Positions 16,522 through 25,144 of a stretch of DNA of 64,000 nt are shown here, in pieces (the first letter of the stretch is position 1; each line of letters begins with the position of its first letter). The stretch is from an uncultured Alphaproteobacteria bacterium. GTDB lineage: Bacteria; Pseudomonadota; Alphaproteobacteria; HIMB59; GCA-002718135. The translations under genes were made by a program, and so were the position numbers. The notes beneath the pieces are model-generated. The model did no database searches, was not told the DNA's origin, and was given only the letters and a program-made list of their open reading frames with translations. The stretch is taken from the NCBI GenBank assembly GCA_902540265.1, contig CACBLW010000001.1, forward strand, positions 1 to 64,000, in the 5' to 3' direction.

Positions 16522-17384
16522 GTGAAAATACAAATATAATAGATGTTACTGAAACAGAGTTTAATGATCAGGTTATTGAGGCAAGTGAAAGTAAATTAAT
16601 TGTTGTTGATTTTTGGGCTCCCTGGTGTGGTCCTTGTAAACAATTAACACCAATTCTAGAAAAAATAATATCAAAATCAGGAGATAAAATCACCTTAGTA
16701 AAAATTAATATTGATGAAAATCAACAAATTGCTGCGCAATTAAGAATTCAATCAATTCCTACGGTCTATGCATTCAAAAACAAACAGATTGTTAATGCAT
16801 TTCAGGGTGTTATTCCTGAGAGCCAGATTATTGAATTTATTGAAAAATGTTTAGGATCTAAAATTAATGAAGATTTCACTGAGTTTTATAATGAAATAGA
16901 AAGCGCTATGGCTGAAAATAAGTTTGAGGAAACTAAAGACATTCTTCTAGAATTTATTTCTAAAAACTCTGAGGAAATTAAAGGTGTTTGTTTTTATTTA
17001 GAGTGTTTGATCGAACTTAAACAATTTGAAGAGGTTGAGGTGTTCATTAGTTCATTAGAAAGAGATATGCAAGAAAAGGACGAGGTTAAACAAATTATAA
17101 AAAAAATGGAAATTGTGAAAAATAATTCATCTGGACCAAATATTAGTGAGTTGCTCAATAAACTTGAGAATGAACCAGATAATATCAATTTAGTTTTAGA
17201 AATATCAGATAAATATTTTTCAATGAAAGAATATGAAAATGGAATGGATTTGCTTTTAACAAATTATCCAAAAAATAGGGATAGCATAAAAAATAAGATG
17301 GTAGAATTTTTTGCTGTACTTGGAAATACTGATCAAATTACTATTCGATATAGGAAAAAACTTTCACAATTAATGTTTTCATAG
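16518..17384 (+). CDS. cnoX: Thioredoxin-TPR protein (CnoX/YbbN-like)
   Basis: A 288-residue protein with a thioredoxin domain (residues 1-115) and a TPR-like helical tail of about 170 residues. The redox motif WAPWCGPCK (Cys 37, Cys 40) is intact, and the cis-Pro segment SIPTVYAF is present. CnoX proteins are chaperedoxins that protect substrates during oxidative stress and hand them to GroEL or DnaK; family members vary in redox activity. It overlaps prdX as ATGA and is followed after one base by the LON-domain gene, an order common in Alphaproteobacteria. Confidence 0.85.
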   Translation: MSENTNIIDVTETEFNDQVIEASESKLIVVDFWAPWCGPCKQLTPILEKIISKSGDKITLVKINIDENQQIAAQLRIQSIPTVYAFKNKQIVNAFQGVIPESQIIEFIEKCLGSKINEDFTEFYNEIESAMAENKFEETKDILLEFISKNSEEIKGVCFYLECLIELKQFEEVEVFISSLERDMQEKDEVKQIIKKMEIVKNNSSGPNISELLNKLENEPDNINLVLEISDKYFSMKEYENGMDLLLTNYPKNRDSIKNKMVEFFAVLGNTDQITIRYRKKLSQLMFS

Positions 17385-17385
17385 C

Positions 17386-17979
17386 ATGGAAATTCCTATT
17401 TTTCCTTTAAATGGTGCCGTCCTTTTTCCAGGAACAAGCTTGCCTCTAAATATATTTGAAAAAAGATATATTGAGATGGTTGACTACGCCCTTTCAAAAG
17501 AAAGATGTATAGGCATGATACAATCAGATAAAAAAAATAAACTCTATAATGTTGGTTGTATTGGAAAAATTCATAGCTTTAGTGAAACAACAGATGGACG
17601 ATATTTAATTAGTCTTCAAGGTACTAATTGTTTTAAAGTTAAGAAAGAGTTAGATAAAAAACATAAGTTTAGATTAATAGAAGTGGAAATATTAAATTTT
17701 GTAGAAGATAAAAATTTTATTAATGAAAAACAAAAAAATAATCTTTTAAAAAAATATAAACAATATATAGAAGTTAAAAAAATCGACTTAAATATTGAAG
17801 AAATTCAAAACATTGATTTTAATCAAATTATAAAATTTATAGCAATGATATCACCTTTTAGTGACTTAGAAAAACAAGCCCTTTTAGAAACTAAAAATCT
17901 AAGTGATTTTTATAAAAAACTTCAATCAATTTTAGAACTTGAGATTGTTGAAGATAATAATGGTAAAACTATAAATTAA
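17386..17979 (+). CDS. LON substrate-binding-domain protein
   Basis: A 197-residue protein consisting only of the Lon N-terminal (PUA-like) domain. IPIFPLNGAVLFPGTSLPLNIFEKRY is the signature and the C-terminal half is helical. There is no AAA+ or protease domain, so it is a free-standing substrate-binding-type protein of unknown role. It runs convergently into the UbiH-type gene, overlapping it by 11 bases. Many Alphaproteobacteria have a Trm112-like gene here, which is absent. Confidence 0.8.
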   Translation: MEIPIFPLNGAVLFPGTSLPLNIFEKRYIEMVDYALSKERCIGMIQSDKKNKLYNVGCIGKIHSFSETTDGRYLISLQGTNCFKVKKELDKKHKFRLIEVEILNFVEDKNFINEKQKNNLLKKYKQYIEVKKIDLNIEEIQNIDFNQIIKFIAMISPFSDLEKQALLETKNLSDFYKKLQSILELEIVEDNNGKTIN

Positions 17980-19153
17980 CCCCCATTGCAAAATCACTTA
18001 TTTGATTTTTTAATTTTTTACTTTTTTCAATTAAATTAATTCCTGAAAATCTTACATAGTTAAAAATAATATTATCTACTTTAAAGATAGTATCAACTTT
18101 ATCAGTGATTTGATATAATCTATAGGCTTTGAAAAAGTTTTTATTATGAAATTCTTTACAAAATATTTCATCTCCCAATTCAAGGCCAAGTGAGTTATAT
18201 TTTTTGACTAGATTATATAAACTTTCAACATCTTGCATACCTAGGTTCCAACCCTGTCCTGCAATTGGATGAAATGAATGTGCTGAATCACCAAGATAAA
18301 TAACTCTTTTCTCAAAAAATTTGGAGTTTAAATGAGCCTTTAAGGGAAAAGTTTGTTTTGTAATTATTTCTTCTATGTCACCTATACTTCCTTGAATTTT
18401 TTGGTTCAAAATGGAAATAATTTTATCATCTTTTAAAGAAAGTAAAGAGTCTATAAATTTATTTGTATTAGTCCAAACTATAGAGCTTTGAAATTTATTT
18501 TTATGTTTATTCATTGGTAAAATTGCAAGAGGCCCATTTTTAAAGAAGAACTCATAAGCAGTATTTTGGTGATTTTTTGAGTGATAAAAATTTACAACAA
18601 TTGCCTTTTTTTTATAATCTTTACTATAAGTTGGTGTTTTAAAGATTTTTCTTATGGGGCTGTTTTTTCCATCAGATGCTAATAAAATATTTGCGTCTAC
18701 TAAGTAATTGTTTTGCCTTAATATAACTCTATTACCTTCATATGAAATGTCTTTAATAGATACATTATTTAGAATTTTTACATTTTTTTGTTTTTGTAAT
18801 TTTCTATAGATAGTATCAAGTATAAATTCATTTTTAACTATATATCCTAAATTGGAATCTCTTCTTTTATTATCAAAATGAATTTTATTTGATTGATTTC
18901 TATCTATAATTTGAATTTTTTTTATTGGTTCAGCATGTTTACCAATTTCATTCCAAATATTTATTTCTTCTAGAAATTTTTTGGTCCCCTCTGATATTGC
19001 AGTTGTCCTTTTGTCAGAAATTTTTCTGTGATCAAACTTAGGTTTTTGCTCTAAAAGAACTACTTTGTTACCAAGTTTAGAAAGGGAATAGGCTGTTACA
19101 GCTCCTATGAGGCCTCCCCCTATAATATTTATATTTGATTTAATTTCTTTCAT
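17969..19153 (-). CDS. UbiH/UbiF/COQ6-type FAD-dependent hydroxylase
   Basis: A 394-residue flavoprotein monooxygenase. The N-terminal NINIIGGGLIGAVTAYSLSK binds FAD ADP, an ASDGKNSP segment near residue 160 matches the family DG motif, and VIYLGDSAHSFHPIAGQGWNLGMQDV is the GD/FAD ribityl signature. Such enzymes hydroxylate the ring of ubiquinone precursors. Which ring position is used (UbiH, UbiF, UbiL type) cannot be read from sequence. It diverges from ftsK across a 47-bp spacer. Confidence 0.87.
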   Translation of the reverse strand: MKEIKSNINIIGGGLIGAVTAYSLSKLGNKVVLLEQKPKFDHRKISDKRTTAISEGTKKFLEEINIWNEIGKHAEPIKKIQIIDRNQSNKIHFDNKRRDSNLGYIVKNEFILDTIYRKLQKQKNVKILNNVSIKDISYEGNRVILRQNNYLVDANILLASDGKNSPIRKIFKTPTYSKDYKKKAIVVNFYHSKNHQNTAYEFFFKNGPLAILPMNKHKNKFQSSIVWTNTNKFIDSLLSLKDDKIISILNQKIQGSIGDIEEIITKQTFPLKAHLNSKFFEKRVIYLGDSAHSFHPIAGQGWNLGMQDVESLYNLVKKYNSLGLELGDEIFCKEFHNKNFFKAYRLYQITDKVDTIFKVDNIIFNYVRFSGINLIEKSKKLKNQISDFAMGVNL

Positions 19154-19200
19154 AATTTTCTTCGAATTACCATAATCTAAATGTATTACAATCTAACTAT

Positions 19201-21435
19201 ATGTTCAAGTATGGTTCTTTTAGAAATTTTGTTATTAAATTTATTATAGGAATAGTTTTGTTTGGATTTGGCATAGTTTATCTTGCTAGTCTTTTTTCAT
19301 ACAGTCCTGAAGATCCAGGATTTAATCAATTAACTAATAATATTAATGAAAATGATGTGAAAAATTTTTTAGGATTTTTTGGTGCATATTTATCTAGTTA
19401 TTCATTAATTTTTTTTGGTACACTAAGTTATTTATTAGCGTTATTTATAACGCTTGAAGGAGCTAAGTTTTCTTTGGGTATAATTAGTCGACTAATTATT
19501 TTAAGGTTTTTATCAAACTTATTTGGATTATTGATAATCAATGTTTCTCTAAGGTCAGTTGAAAATGCGTATTTGGAAAGAGGTTTGATATCTCAATTCA
19601 TTATTGATTCATTATCTGGCATTAGTTTAATTTTTTTAGAAAATATTTTTATTTATTTTATTATAAATTTTATATTTTTATTATTAGGTACTATTTTAGT
19701 CTTATTATCTTTTAGGATAAATATTACTTGGGTAATTAAAGTTTTTTCTTTTTTGAAGCTTTTTAAGCACCTAAAGTTTTTATTTTCTATAATTGGATTA
19801 CTAAAATATATTAAATTGAAAAGAAGAACTTCTAAGAAAACTTTAAGAAGTGAGCCAACAATCAAGAAAAGAAATTATGTAAATTTAAATAGACAAAGTA
19901 GTTTACAAGCTAAGCCTGTTAAACAACTTGAGTTAGATAGCTTTAGTTTTAATCTTCCTTCAAATGAATTTCTCTCAAAATCTAATTCTAAATATAATAA
20001 AAATAAAGAAATCGATAAAATAAATACTGAAGCAGCCATAAAGTTAGAAAGAACACTTTCTGAGTATGGTGTTGAAGGAAAAATAATTGGTTTTAGTAGT
20101 GGTCCTATTGTTACTCTGTTTGAATTTATTCCTAACGCAGGTATAAAATCTAGTAAAGTCATAGGTTTGTCAGATGATATAGCTAGGGCAATGTCATCTA
20201 TTTCTGCTAGAATTTCAACTCAACCAGGAAAAACTAGCTTAGGTATAGAAATCCCGAATATGAAAAGAGAGAGTGTCTTATTTGGAGATTTAATTGCAGA
20301 AGAAGAATTTGAAGTAGAAAACGACTCTCTGAGACTTGCATTGGGAAAAGACATATCTGGAAAAAGTATTTTTGCAGATTTAGAACGAATGCCACATCTA
20401 TTAATAGCTGGAACAACTGGTTCTGGTAAATCTGTTGGCATCAACACAATGATCTTAAGTATTTTGTATAAATTTAAACCCAATGAGTGCAAATTAATTT
20501 TAATTGATCCTAAAATGTTGGAGCTTAGTATTTATGAAGATATTCCTCATTTATTAACACCTGTTGTAACAGATCCAAAAAAAGCTGTTTTTGCTCTTAA
20601 ATGGGTAGTTAGGGAAATGGAAAACAGATATAAATTGATGAGTTCACTAAATGTAAAAAATATAGACTCTTACAATAATAAAGTTCTTAAAACCATTTCA
20701 TCTGGAAAAAAACTTTATAGAGAAGTTCAAACTGGAGTCGATGACGACTCAAAAAAGCCAATAATTGAGAAAAAAGAAATACTTCTAGAAAAAATGCCTT
20801 TCATAGTTGTAGTAATTGATGAAATGGCTGATTTAATGATGGTGGCAGGGAAAGAAGTGGAGTCGTTGGTACAAAGATTGGCTCAGATGGCAAGAGCTTC
20901 GGGTATACATCTTATTACAGCAACACAAAGACCTAGTGTTGATGTGATTACTGGAACAATAAAAGCAAATTTTCCAAGTCGCATAAGTTACAAAGTATCC
21001 AGTAAGTTTGATAGCAGAACAATTTTAAACGAAATGGGGGCGGAACAATTACTGGGAAGTGGTGATATGTTATTTTTGGAAAATGGTGGTATTATAAAAA
21101 GGCTTCATGGAGGTTTTGTTTCAGAAAGTGAGGTTGATAGAGTTGTTGCTCACATAAAAAAACAGGCTACATTTGATCATAAAAATGAAATATCTCTATC
21201 TGAGGATGGTATAAACTCTTCAATAAAAGACGACTTACTTTCAAGTAACAATGATGAGCTATACTCTAAGGCGGTTGATATAGTGATCAAACAACAAAAG
21301 GTTTCTACTAGTTATGTTCAAAGATATCTTCAAATAGGTTATAATAGAGCGGCTAGAATTATAGAAAAAATGGAAGAAGATGGAATCATAAGCGAAGCAA
21401 ATAACGCAGGTAAGAGACATGTTCTCAAAAAATGA
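19201..21435 (+). CDS. ftsK: DNA translocase FtsK
   Basis: A 744-residue septal DNA pump. Four hydrophobic segments fill residues about 10-200, anchoring it at the septum. A short linker follows, then the RecA-like motor with Walker A GTTGSGKS at 404-411, Walker B IVVVIDEMADLMM, and the conserved TQRPSVDVITG and FPSRISYKVSSKFDSRTIL. The C-terminal gamma domain (AVDIVIKQQKVSTSYVQRYLQIGYNRAARIIEKME) reads KOPS sequences and activates XerCD. The proline/glutamine-rich linker is much shorter than in E. coli. The 3' end overlaps lolA by 17 bases. Confidence 0.96.
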   Translation: MFKYGSFRNFVIKFIIGIVLFGFGIVYLASLFSYSPEDPGFNQLTNNINENDVKNFLGFFGAYLSSYSLIFFGTLSYLLALFITLEGAKFSLGIISRLIILRFLSNLFGLLIINVSLRSVENAYLERGLISQFIIDSLSGISLIFLENIFIYFIINFIFLLLGTILVLLSFRINITWVIKVFSFLKLFKHLKFLFSIIGLLKYIKLKRRTSKKTLRSEPTIKKRNYVNLNRQSSLQAKPVKQLELDSFSFNLPSNEFLSKSNSKYNKNKEIDKINTEAAIKLERTLSEYGVEGKIIGFSSGPIVTLFEFIPNAGIKSSKVIGLSDDIARAMSSISARISTQPGKTSLGIEIPNMKRESVLFGDLIAEEEFEVENDSLRLALGKDISGKSIFADLERMPHLLIAGTTGSGKSVGINTMILSILYKFKPNECKLILIDPKMLELSIYEDIPHLLTPVVTDPKKAVFALKWVVREMENRYKLMSSLNVKNIDSYNNKVLKTISSGKKLYREVQTGVDDDSKKPIIEKKEILLEKMPFIVVVIDEMADLMMVAGKEVESLVQRLAQMARASGIHLITATQRPSVDVITGTIKANFPSRISYKVSSKFDSRTILNEMGAEQLLGSGDMLFLENGGIIKRLHGGFVSESEVDRVVAHIKKQATFDHKNEISLSEDGINSSIKDDLLSSNNDELYSKAVDIVIKQQKVSTSYVQRYLQIGYNRAARIIEKMEEDGIISEANNAGKRHVLKK

Positions 21436-22015
21436 AAAATATTTAAGTTTTTTCTATATTATTATATTTATAATTTCATCTTTCAAGGTTGAATCGAATT
21501 CAAATATTAAAATTAAAACTTTGGATTATTTAAATTCACTTCAATATTTCTCTGCATCATTTATTCAAAATGATAATGAAACTTTAAGTGAAGGAAAAGT
21601 TTACATTGGGGAAAAAAGAGTAAGGGCTGAATATTTATCACCTTCAAAAATATTAATAGTTTTAGATGAGGATAAAGCTATGTATTATAATTATGAATTA
21701 GAAGAAGATGAGTTTTTCAATCCCAAAAATACTAACGCTTGGTTTTTTTACGATATTTTTAGAAATCCATATTTTTTTGTAGATAGTAAAATTGTAGCAA
21801 AAGATAATGAAATAATACTTGAAAAAAGCGGGGTTGATAGCGAAGAAACAAAGTATTTAATTAATGTGTACTTCGAAAATAATCCTTTGATACTTAGGAA
21901 AATAGAAGTCTTTATAAATGATGAATTTCTAGAAATATCAATTTTCAATCATAGTTATAATGAAGATTTTGACAAAAGTTTTTTTAAACTAATAAGCCCT
22001 AAACTTATAAATTAA
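21419..22015 (+). CDS. lolA: Outer-membrane lipoprotein carrier LolA
   Basis: A 198-residue periplasmic chaperone that carries lipoproteins from LolCDE to the outer membrane. A hydrophobic N-terminal segment (YLSFFYIIIFIISS) acts as signal sequence. The mature part shows the LolA pattern: LNSLQYFSASFIQ, EGKVYIGEKRVRAEY, the KILIVLDEDKAMYYNYELEE strands and ILRKIEVFINDEFLEISIF. LolA next to ftsK is a common alphaproteobacterial arrangement. It overlaps ftsK and converges on the winged-helix gene with a four-base overlap. Confidence 0.85.
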   Translation: MFSKNEKYLSFFYIIIFIISSFKVESNSNIKIKTLDYLNSLQYFSASFIQNDNETLSEGKVYIGEKRVRAEYLSPSKILIVLDEDKAMYYNYELEEDEFFNPKNTNAWFFYDIFRNPYFFVDSKIVAKDNEIILEKSGVDSEETKYLINVYFENNPLILRKIEVFINDEFLEISIFNHSYNEDFDKSFFKLISPKLIN

Positions 22016-22608
22016 ATAACAATTGATAATTTTTCACTTTTTGATTTTATTTTAACGCCAGTTTTAATTTTATACAATTTTTTTCTAATTCTTGTGAGAT
22101 GGCTGTCAAGTGAGTTTGTTTGAATTGTACTCTTAATATTCAAAATATTCTCTTGTATGTATTTTTTTGTACTTTCTTTTTCAACTATTAAATAAGTTAA
22201 AATTTCTGATTCTAACTTTGTTAGACGGCAGAAAGAATTATTGTTTATATTTGTTAATTTTTCATTGACTATAGTAATATCATGGAATTTTATTTTCAAA
22301 TTTTCTAAAAAAATTTCAATTATGGTCTTTATTTTATTAATTGGTTTTGGAGTTTTAATTAGTTGATTGTTTATATTTTGATTTGTATTATTTAGATTTG
22401 AAAATATTAAAAAGTTATCGGTTAATTTTTTAAAATCAATTAATTTTGTGCTTTCTTTGTCATTTAGAAAAATTATATTAGTGCCAATATCTTTAAGATA
22501 CTTTTGAACTTCATCAAGATCTATAAAAAATAATTCGTAATCAGAAAATAACTCAGTTAAAAAAGATCTAATTTTTTTATCTGAAAATATATTTATTTTA
22601 TTCTTCAA
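22012..22608 (-). CDS. Orphan OmpR/PhoB-type winged-helix regulator with degenerate receiver
   Basis: A 198-residue protein. The C-terminal ~75 residues match an OmpR-family winged helix: CRLTKLESEILTYLIVEK, then a recognition-helix region ending in SLDSHLTRIRKKL. The N-terminal ~110 residues look like a receiver remnant (NIIFLNDKES where IILLD is expected), with no clear phosphoacceptor setting. No sensor kinase is nearby. It starts with TTG in a TTGA overlap with the yggS stop, so the two are co-transcribed. Targets are unknown; the divergent porin gene beyond yggS is one candidate by proximity only. Confidence 0.7.
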   Translation of the reverse strand: MKNKINIFSDKKIRSFLTELFSDYELFFIDLDEVQKYLKDIGTNIIFLNDKESTKLIDFKKLTDNFLIFSNLNNTNQNINNQLIKTPKPINKIKTIIEIFLENLKIKFHDITIVNEKLTNINNNSFCRLTKLESEILTYLIVEKESTKKYIQENILNIKSTIQTNSLDSHLTRIRKKLYKIKTGVKIKSKSEKLSIVI

Positions 22609-23243
22609 TTTCTTTTTCCAAATAAAATTGTTCCAAGCCTTATATATGTTGGTCTAAAGGGTAGTGCATCAGTATAGTCTCCGCTCATACCAATACTGAG
22701 TTTGTCTAAACTATTTTTTTTTGCCAAATTTTGAAGTTGATTAAAATGATATTTTGGATCATCTTCTATAGGTGGTATGCACATAAGGCCTTGTATGGGT
22801 AAGCTTATTTCATTTTTTAAAAAGAATAGAAAGTCTTTAGTGTCTTCAGGAAAAATTCCACTCTTAGTTTTTTCTCTTCCAGTATTAATTTGTACAAAAA
22901 ATTTTTTATTTATTAATAGTTGCTGATGTTTAGAGAGCTCCTTTGCAATTTTTTCTCTATCTATCGTATGAAATACATCAAACAATAATAATGCGTCCTT
23001 TACTTTGTTTGATTGTAAAGGCCCCGTTAGGTGTAATTCAATTTTTGGATTATTTTCTTTAATTTTTACAAATTTTGTTTTTGCTTCTTGAACCCTGTTT
23101 TCACCAAAAATGTATACACCTTGGTTAATAGCTTCAAAAACACTCTCAACAGGGTGGTTTTTAGAAATTGCAACAATTTTACCAGTATTGTTATATTTTT
23201 CTAGTTTTTCCCTAATTTCATTGAATTTATCTATATTAAACAT
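22605..23243 (-). CDS. YggS/PROSC-family PLP homeostasis protein
   Basis: A 212-residue alanine-racemase-fold protein without racemase second domain. The PLP lysine is Lys 28 in IVAISKNHP. Family segments FGENRVQEA, LHLTGPLQSNKV, FFVQINTGREKTKSG, LMCIPP and LSIGMSGDYTDAL are all present. YggS-type proteins bind PLP and keep vitamin B6 and amino-acid pools balanced. It is transcribed away from the porin gene and leads a two-gene unit with the winged-helix regulator. Confidence 0.93.
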   Translation of the reverse strand: MFNIDKFNEIREKLEKYNNTGKIVAISKNHPVESVFEAINQGVYIFGENRVQEAKTKFVKIKENNPKIELHLTGPLQSNKVKDALLLFDVFHTIDREKIAKELSKHQQLLINKKFFVQINTGREKTKSGIFPEDTKDFLFFLKNEISLPIQGLMCIPPIEDDPKYHFNQLQNLAKKNSLDKLSIGMSGDYTDALPFRPTYIRLGTILFGKRN

Positions 23244-23251
23244 AGTAATAG

Positions 23252-23271
23252 ATGTTGTAAAAAAACAACAT
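23252..23271. repeat. Inverted repeat in the yggS-porin spacer
   Basis: ATGTTGT at 23252-23258 pairs with ACAACAT at 23265-23271 around six A residues. It is nine bases upstream of yggS and is not followed by a T-run in the sense needed for a terminator, so an operator is conceivable. This is sequence symmetry only. Confidence 0.35.
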
Positions 23272-23342
23272 AATTAAAAAAAATATAATAAATCATTATG
23301 CTTTTTTTGAACTTTATTCAATTTTTAAATATTAGACCCCTT

Positions 23343-23380
23343 AATACAAGTTTGTTTCTTGTATTTAATGAATATTCATT
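23343..23380 (+). promoter_or_regulatory. Porin 5' leader: hairpin plus palindrome before the RBS
   Basis: AATACAAG (23343-23350) pairs with CTTGTATT (23358-23365) around a seven-base loop. The 14-bp perfect palindrome AATGAATATTCATT (23367-23380) follows, ending six bases before the AAAGGAG ribosome-binding site at 23387-23393. Both would fall in the untranslated leader of the porin mRNA and could stabilise it or gate translation. Role is inference. Confidence 0.5.
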
Positions 23381-23398
23381 AACTCAAAAGGAGTAATT

Positions 23399-24442
23399 AT
23401 GAAAAAAGAACTATTAATGGGAACTGCTCTAGTTTCTACGCTTGGTGCTGCTTCAGTTGCTGAAGCTGTAACAGCTACTATGAGTGGTAACCACCAAACT
23501 GGTATTGAATTTGATCAAGTAAGTGGTGGAACAGACACTAATGCTCAGACTCAAGACAACAACTTTACTGTGTCACTATCAGAAACTACTGATGGCGGTA
23601 TGACTATTTCTTCAAGCTTTATGCTTATGAATGAAAATGCTGCTGCAGGTGACTTAGATGCTGGTTTCACTTTAGCATTTACTGATGGGTCTAAACTTGA
23701 TGTAATCAATGCTGGTAACGCATCTGGTTCACATGACATTTCTGTCCCAGGTTCAGCTGGTGCTGAAGGTGTTGCAACAGCAACTACTAACTCTGCAGAA
23801 ACTGGTCTAGATTGGATGACTGGTGCATCTAAACAAGGTATTGAATACCATACAGCTGCCGACTTCTTAGCTGACGGACTAAAAATGTCTTTCTCAGCTT
23901 CAACAGATGGCGGAGAAGCTGCTGGAACAACTTACAGAACTGACGGTCACGTTGCGATTGGTGCTACTTATGTAACTGATCTTGGTGACAGCGCTGTAAC
24001 AGTTGGTGCTGGTTGGTCTGAAATAGACGGATCAAAAACTGGTACTGCTGTAGCAAATGATACTGGTGGATTCCACGTAGGCTTAAGTGCTGTAACTGGT
24101 GACTTAACTGTTGCTATTGGTTTTGCTGATGGTAATAAAGTTGGTACTGGTGTTGCTGCTGGAAAAGAAATGACTGGTAATACTGTAAAAGCTGGTGTTA
24201 AATATGTAAGTGGTGACTTAACATTTAATGTTGGTGTAGCTTCAGGTGAATCAACAGATAGAACTATTGGTTCTGTATCTGGATCAGATGATGCAAAAGA
24301 TGTTACTTCAGCTAGTGTATCTTACGCTGTAGCTTCAGGTGTAACTGCTATTATTGGTTATACTTCTGTAGAGGCAAGTGATGAAGGTGCTTCATCAGCT
24401 GATGGATCAGCTTGGTACATCGGTGCTAACATGGCATTTTAA
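23399..24442 (+). CDS. Major outer-membrane porin (alphaproteobacterial Porin_4-like)
   Basis: A 347-residue beta-barrel protein. The signal peptide ends after ASVAEA (residue 23). Alternating Gly/Thr/Ser-rich strands follow, and the chain ends in Phe (YIGANMAF), the C-terminal signal for BAM insertion. The pattern (VTATMSGNHQTGIEFDQ, VSYAVASGVTAIIGYTSVEASDEG) fits general porins of marine Alphaproteobacteria. Base composition is visibly richer in G+C and codons more uniform than in neighbours, as expected for a very abundant protein. A strong Shine-Dalgarno sequence, a structured leader and a dedicated terminator agree with high expression as a single-gene unit. Confidence 0.88.
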   Translation: MKKELLMGTALVSTLGAASVAEAVTATMSGNHQTGIEFDQVSGGTDTNAQTQDNNFTVSLSETTDGGMTISSSFMLMNENAAAGDLDAGFTLAFTDGSKLDVINAGNASGSHDISVPGSAGAEGVATATTNSAETGLDWMTGASKQGIEYHTAADFLADGLKMSFSASTDGGEAAGTTYRTDGHVAIGATYVTDLGDSAVTVGAGWSEIDGSKTGTAVANDTGGFHVGLSAVTGDLTVAIGFADGNKVGTGVAAGKEMTGNTVKAGVKYVSGDLTFNVGVASGESTDRTIGSVSGSDDAKDVTSASVSYAVASGVTAIIGYTSVEASDEGASSADGSAWYIGANMAF

Positions 24443-24462
24443 TTAAAGATTTTATATCTTAA

Positions 24463-24494
24463 AAAACGGCACTTTAACGAGTGCCGTTTTTTTT
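24463..24494 (+). terminator. Rho-independent terminator of the porin gene
   Basis: The 11-bp perfect stem AAAACGGCACT / AGTGCCGTTTT with loop TTAACG is followed by an uninterrupted T-run, 20 bases after the porin stop codon. It is the clearest intrinsic terminator in the window. Confidence 0.95.
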
Positions 24495-24533
24495 ATGTTT
24501 TACATTTAGTCGTCTTTACAATAATTATATTAA

Positions 24534-25142
24534 ATGTTTTTAACTCGAATAATTTTCTCTTTTTTATTACTTTTTATCCTTTCTTGTAACAACAATAAGA
24601 GCGAAGAGGAAATGGAAGAGCTGTGGTCAAAAGCACAAACAACTGGTGAGATAGTAAATAGATCTGGATCAAAATTTAATACGGCTACAAACAAAGAATT
24701 GGCACTAAGAGATGCTGAAACCAGACTTCAGTCAGGTGGTGGTTTGTTTGGGAAAGGTGGTATGTCTTTGGGTGGGATTATTGGTGGCAATGACCAACAA
24801 GAAAACAAATCAGCTGGAATGATTGCCATGTCAGTAAATCCGTTTCTTTGGAGAGCTGCATTAGAAACAATTGATTTTATGCCTCTTAGCTCAGCTGATC
24901 AAATTGGAGGTACAATTATTACTGATTGGTATTCTACATCAGGTAATGAAAAAGAGCGTTGTAAACTTAATATTTTTATTACAGGTATAAATCTTAAAAC
25001 TGAGAATCTTAGGGTGGTGTCTTTTTGTCAAGAGTTTAAAAATCCTACGTGGGTAAATAAAGAAACAGCAAAAGAAAATAATATTAAGATTGAAAACGCA
25101 ATATTGAATAAAGCAAAAAAATTAAAACTACAATCAAGTTAA
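24534..25142 (+). CDS. DUF3576-type lipoprotein
   Basis: A 202-residue predicted lipoprotein. The signal peptide ends at lipobox LLFILSC with Cys 18. The conserved core [35 protein letters not shown] identifies the DUF3576 family, found upstream of leuS in many Alphaproteobacteria. A glycine-rich insert ([19 protein letters not shown]) precedes it. Function is unknown. It is two bases upstream of leuS, so they are likely one transcript. Confidence 0.85.
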   Translation: MFLTRIIFSFLLLFILSCNNNKSEEEMEELWSKAQTTGEIVNRSGSKFNTATNKELALRDAETRLQSGGGLFGKGGMSLGGIIGGNDQQENKSAGMIAMSVNPFLWRAALETIDFMPLSSADQIGGTIITDWYSTSGNEKERCKLNIFITGINLKTENLRVVSFCQEFKNPTWVNKETAKENNIKIENAILNKAKKLKLQSS

Positions 25143-25144
25143 AA

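Noticed and set aside
23255-23289. TTGTAA / TATAAT as a sigma-70 promoter for the porin gene
   Set aside because: The spacer is 23 bp, too long for a standard promoter, and TATAAT-like words are frequent in this AT-rich DNA.
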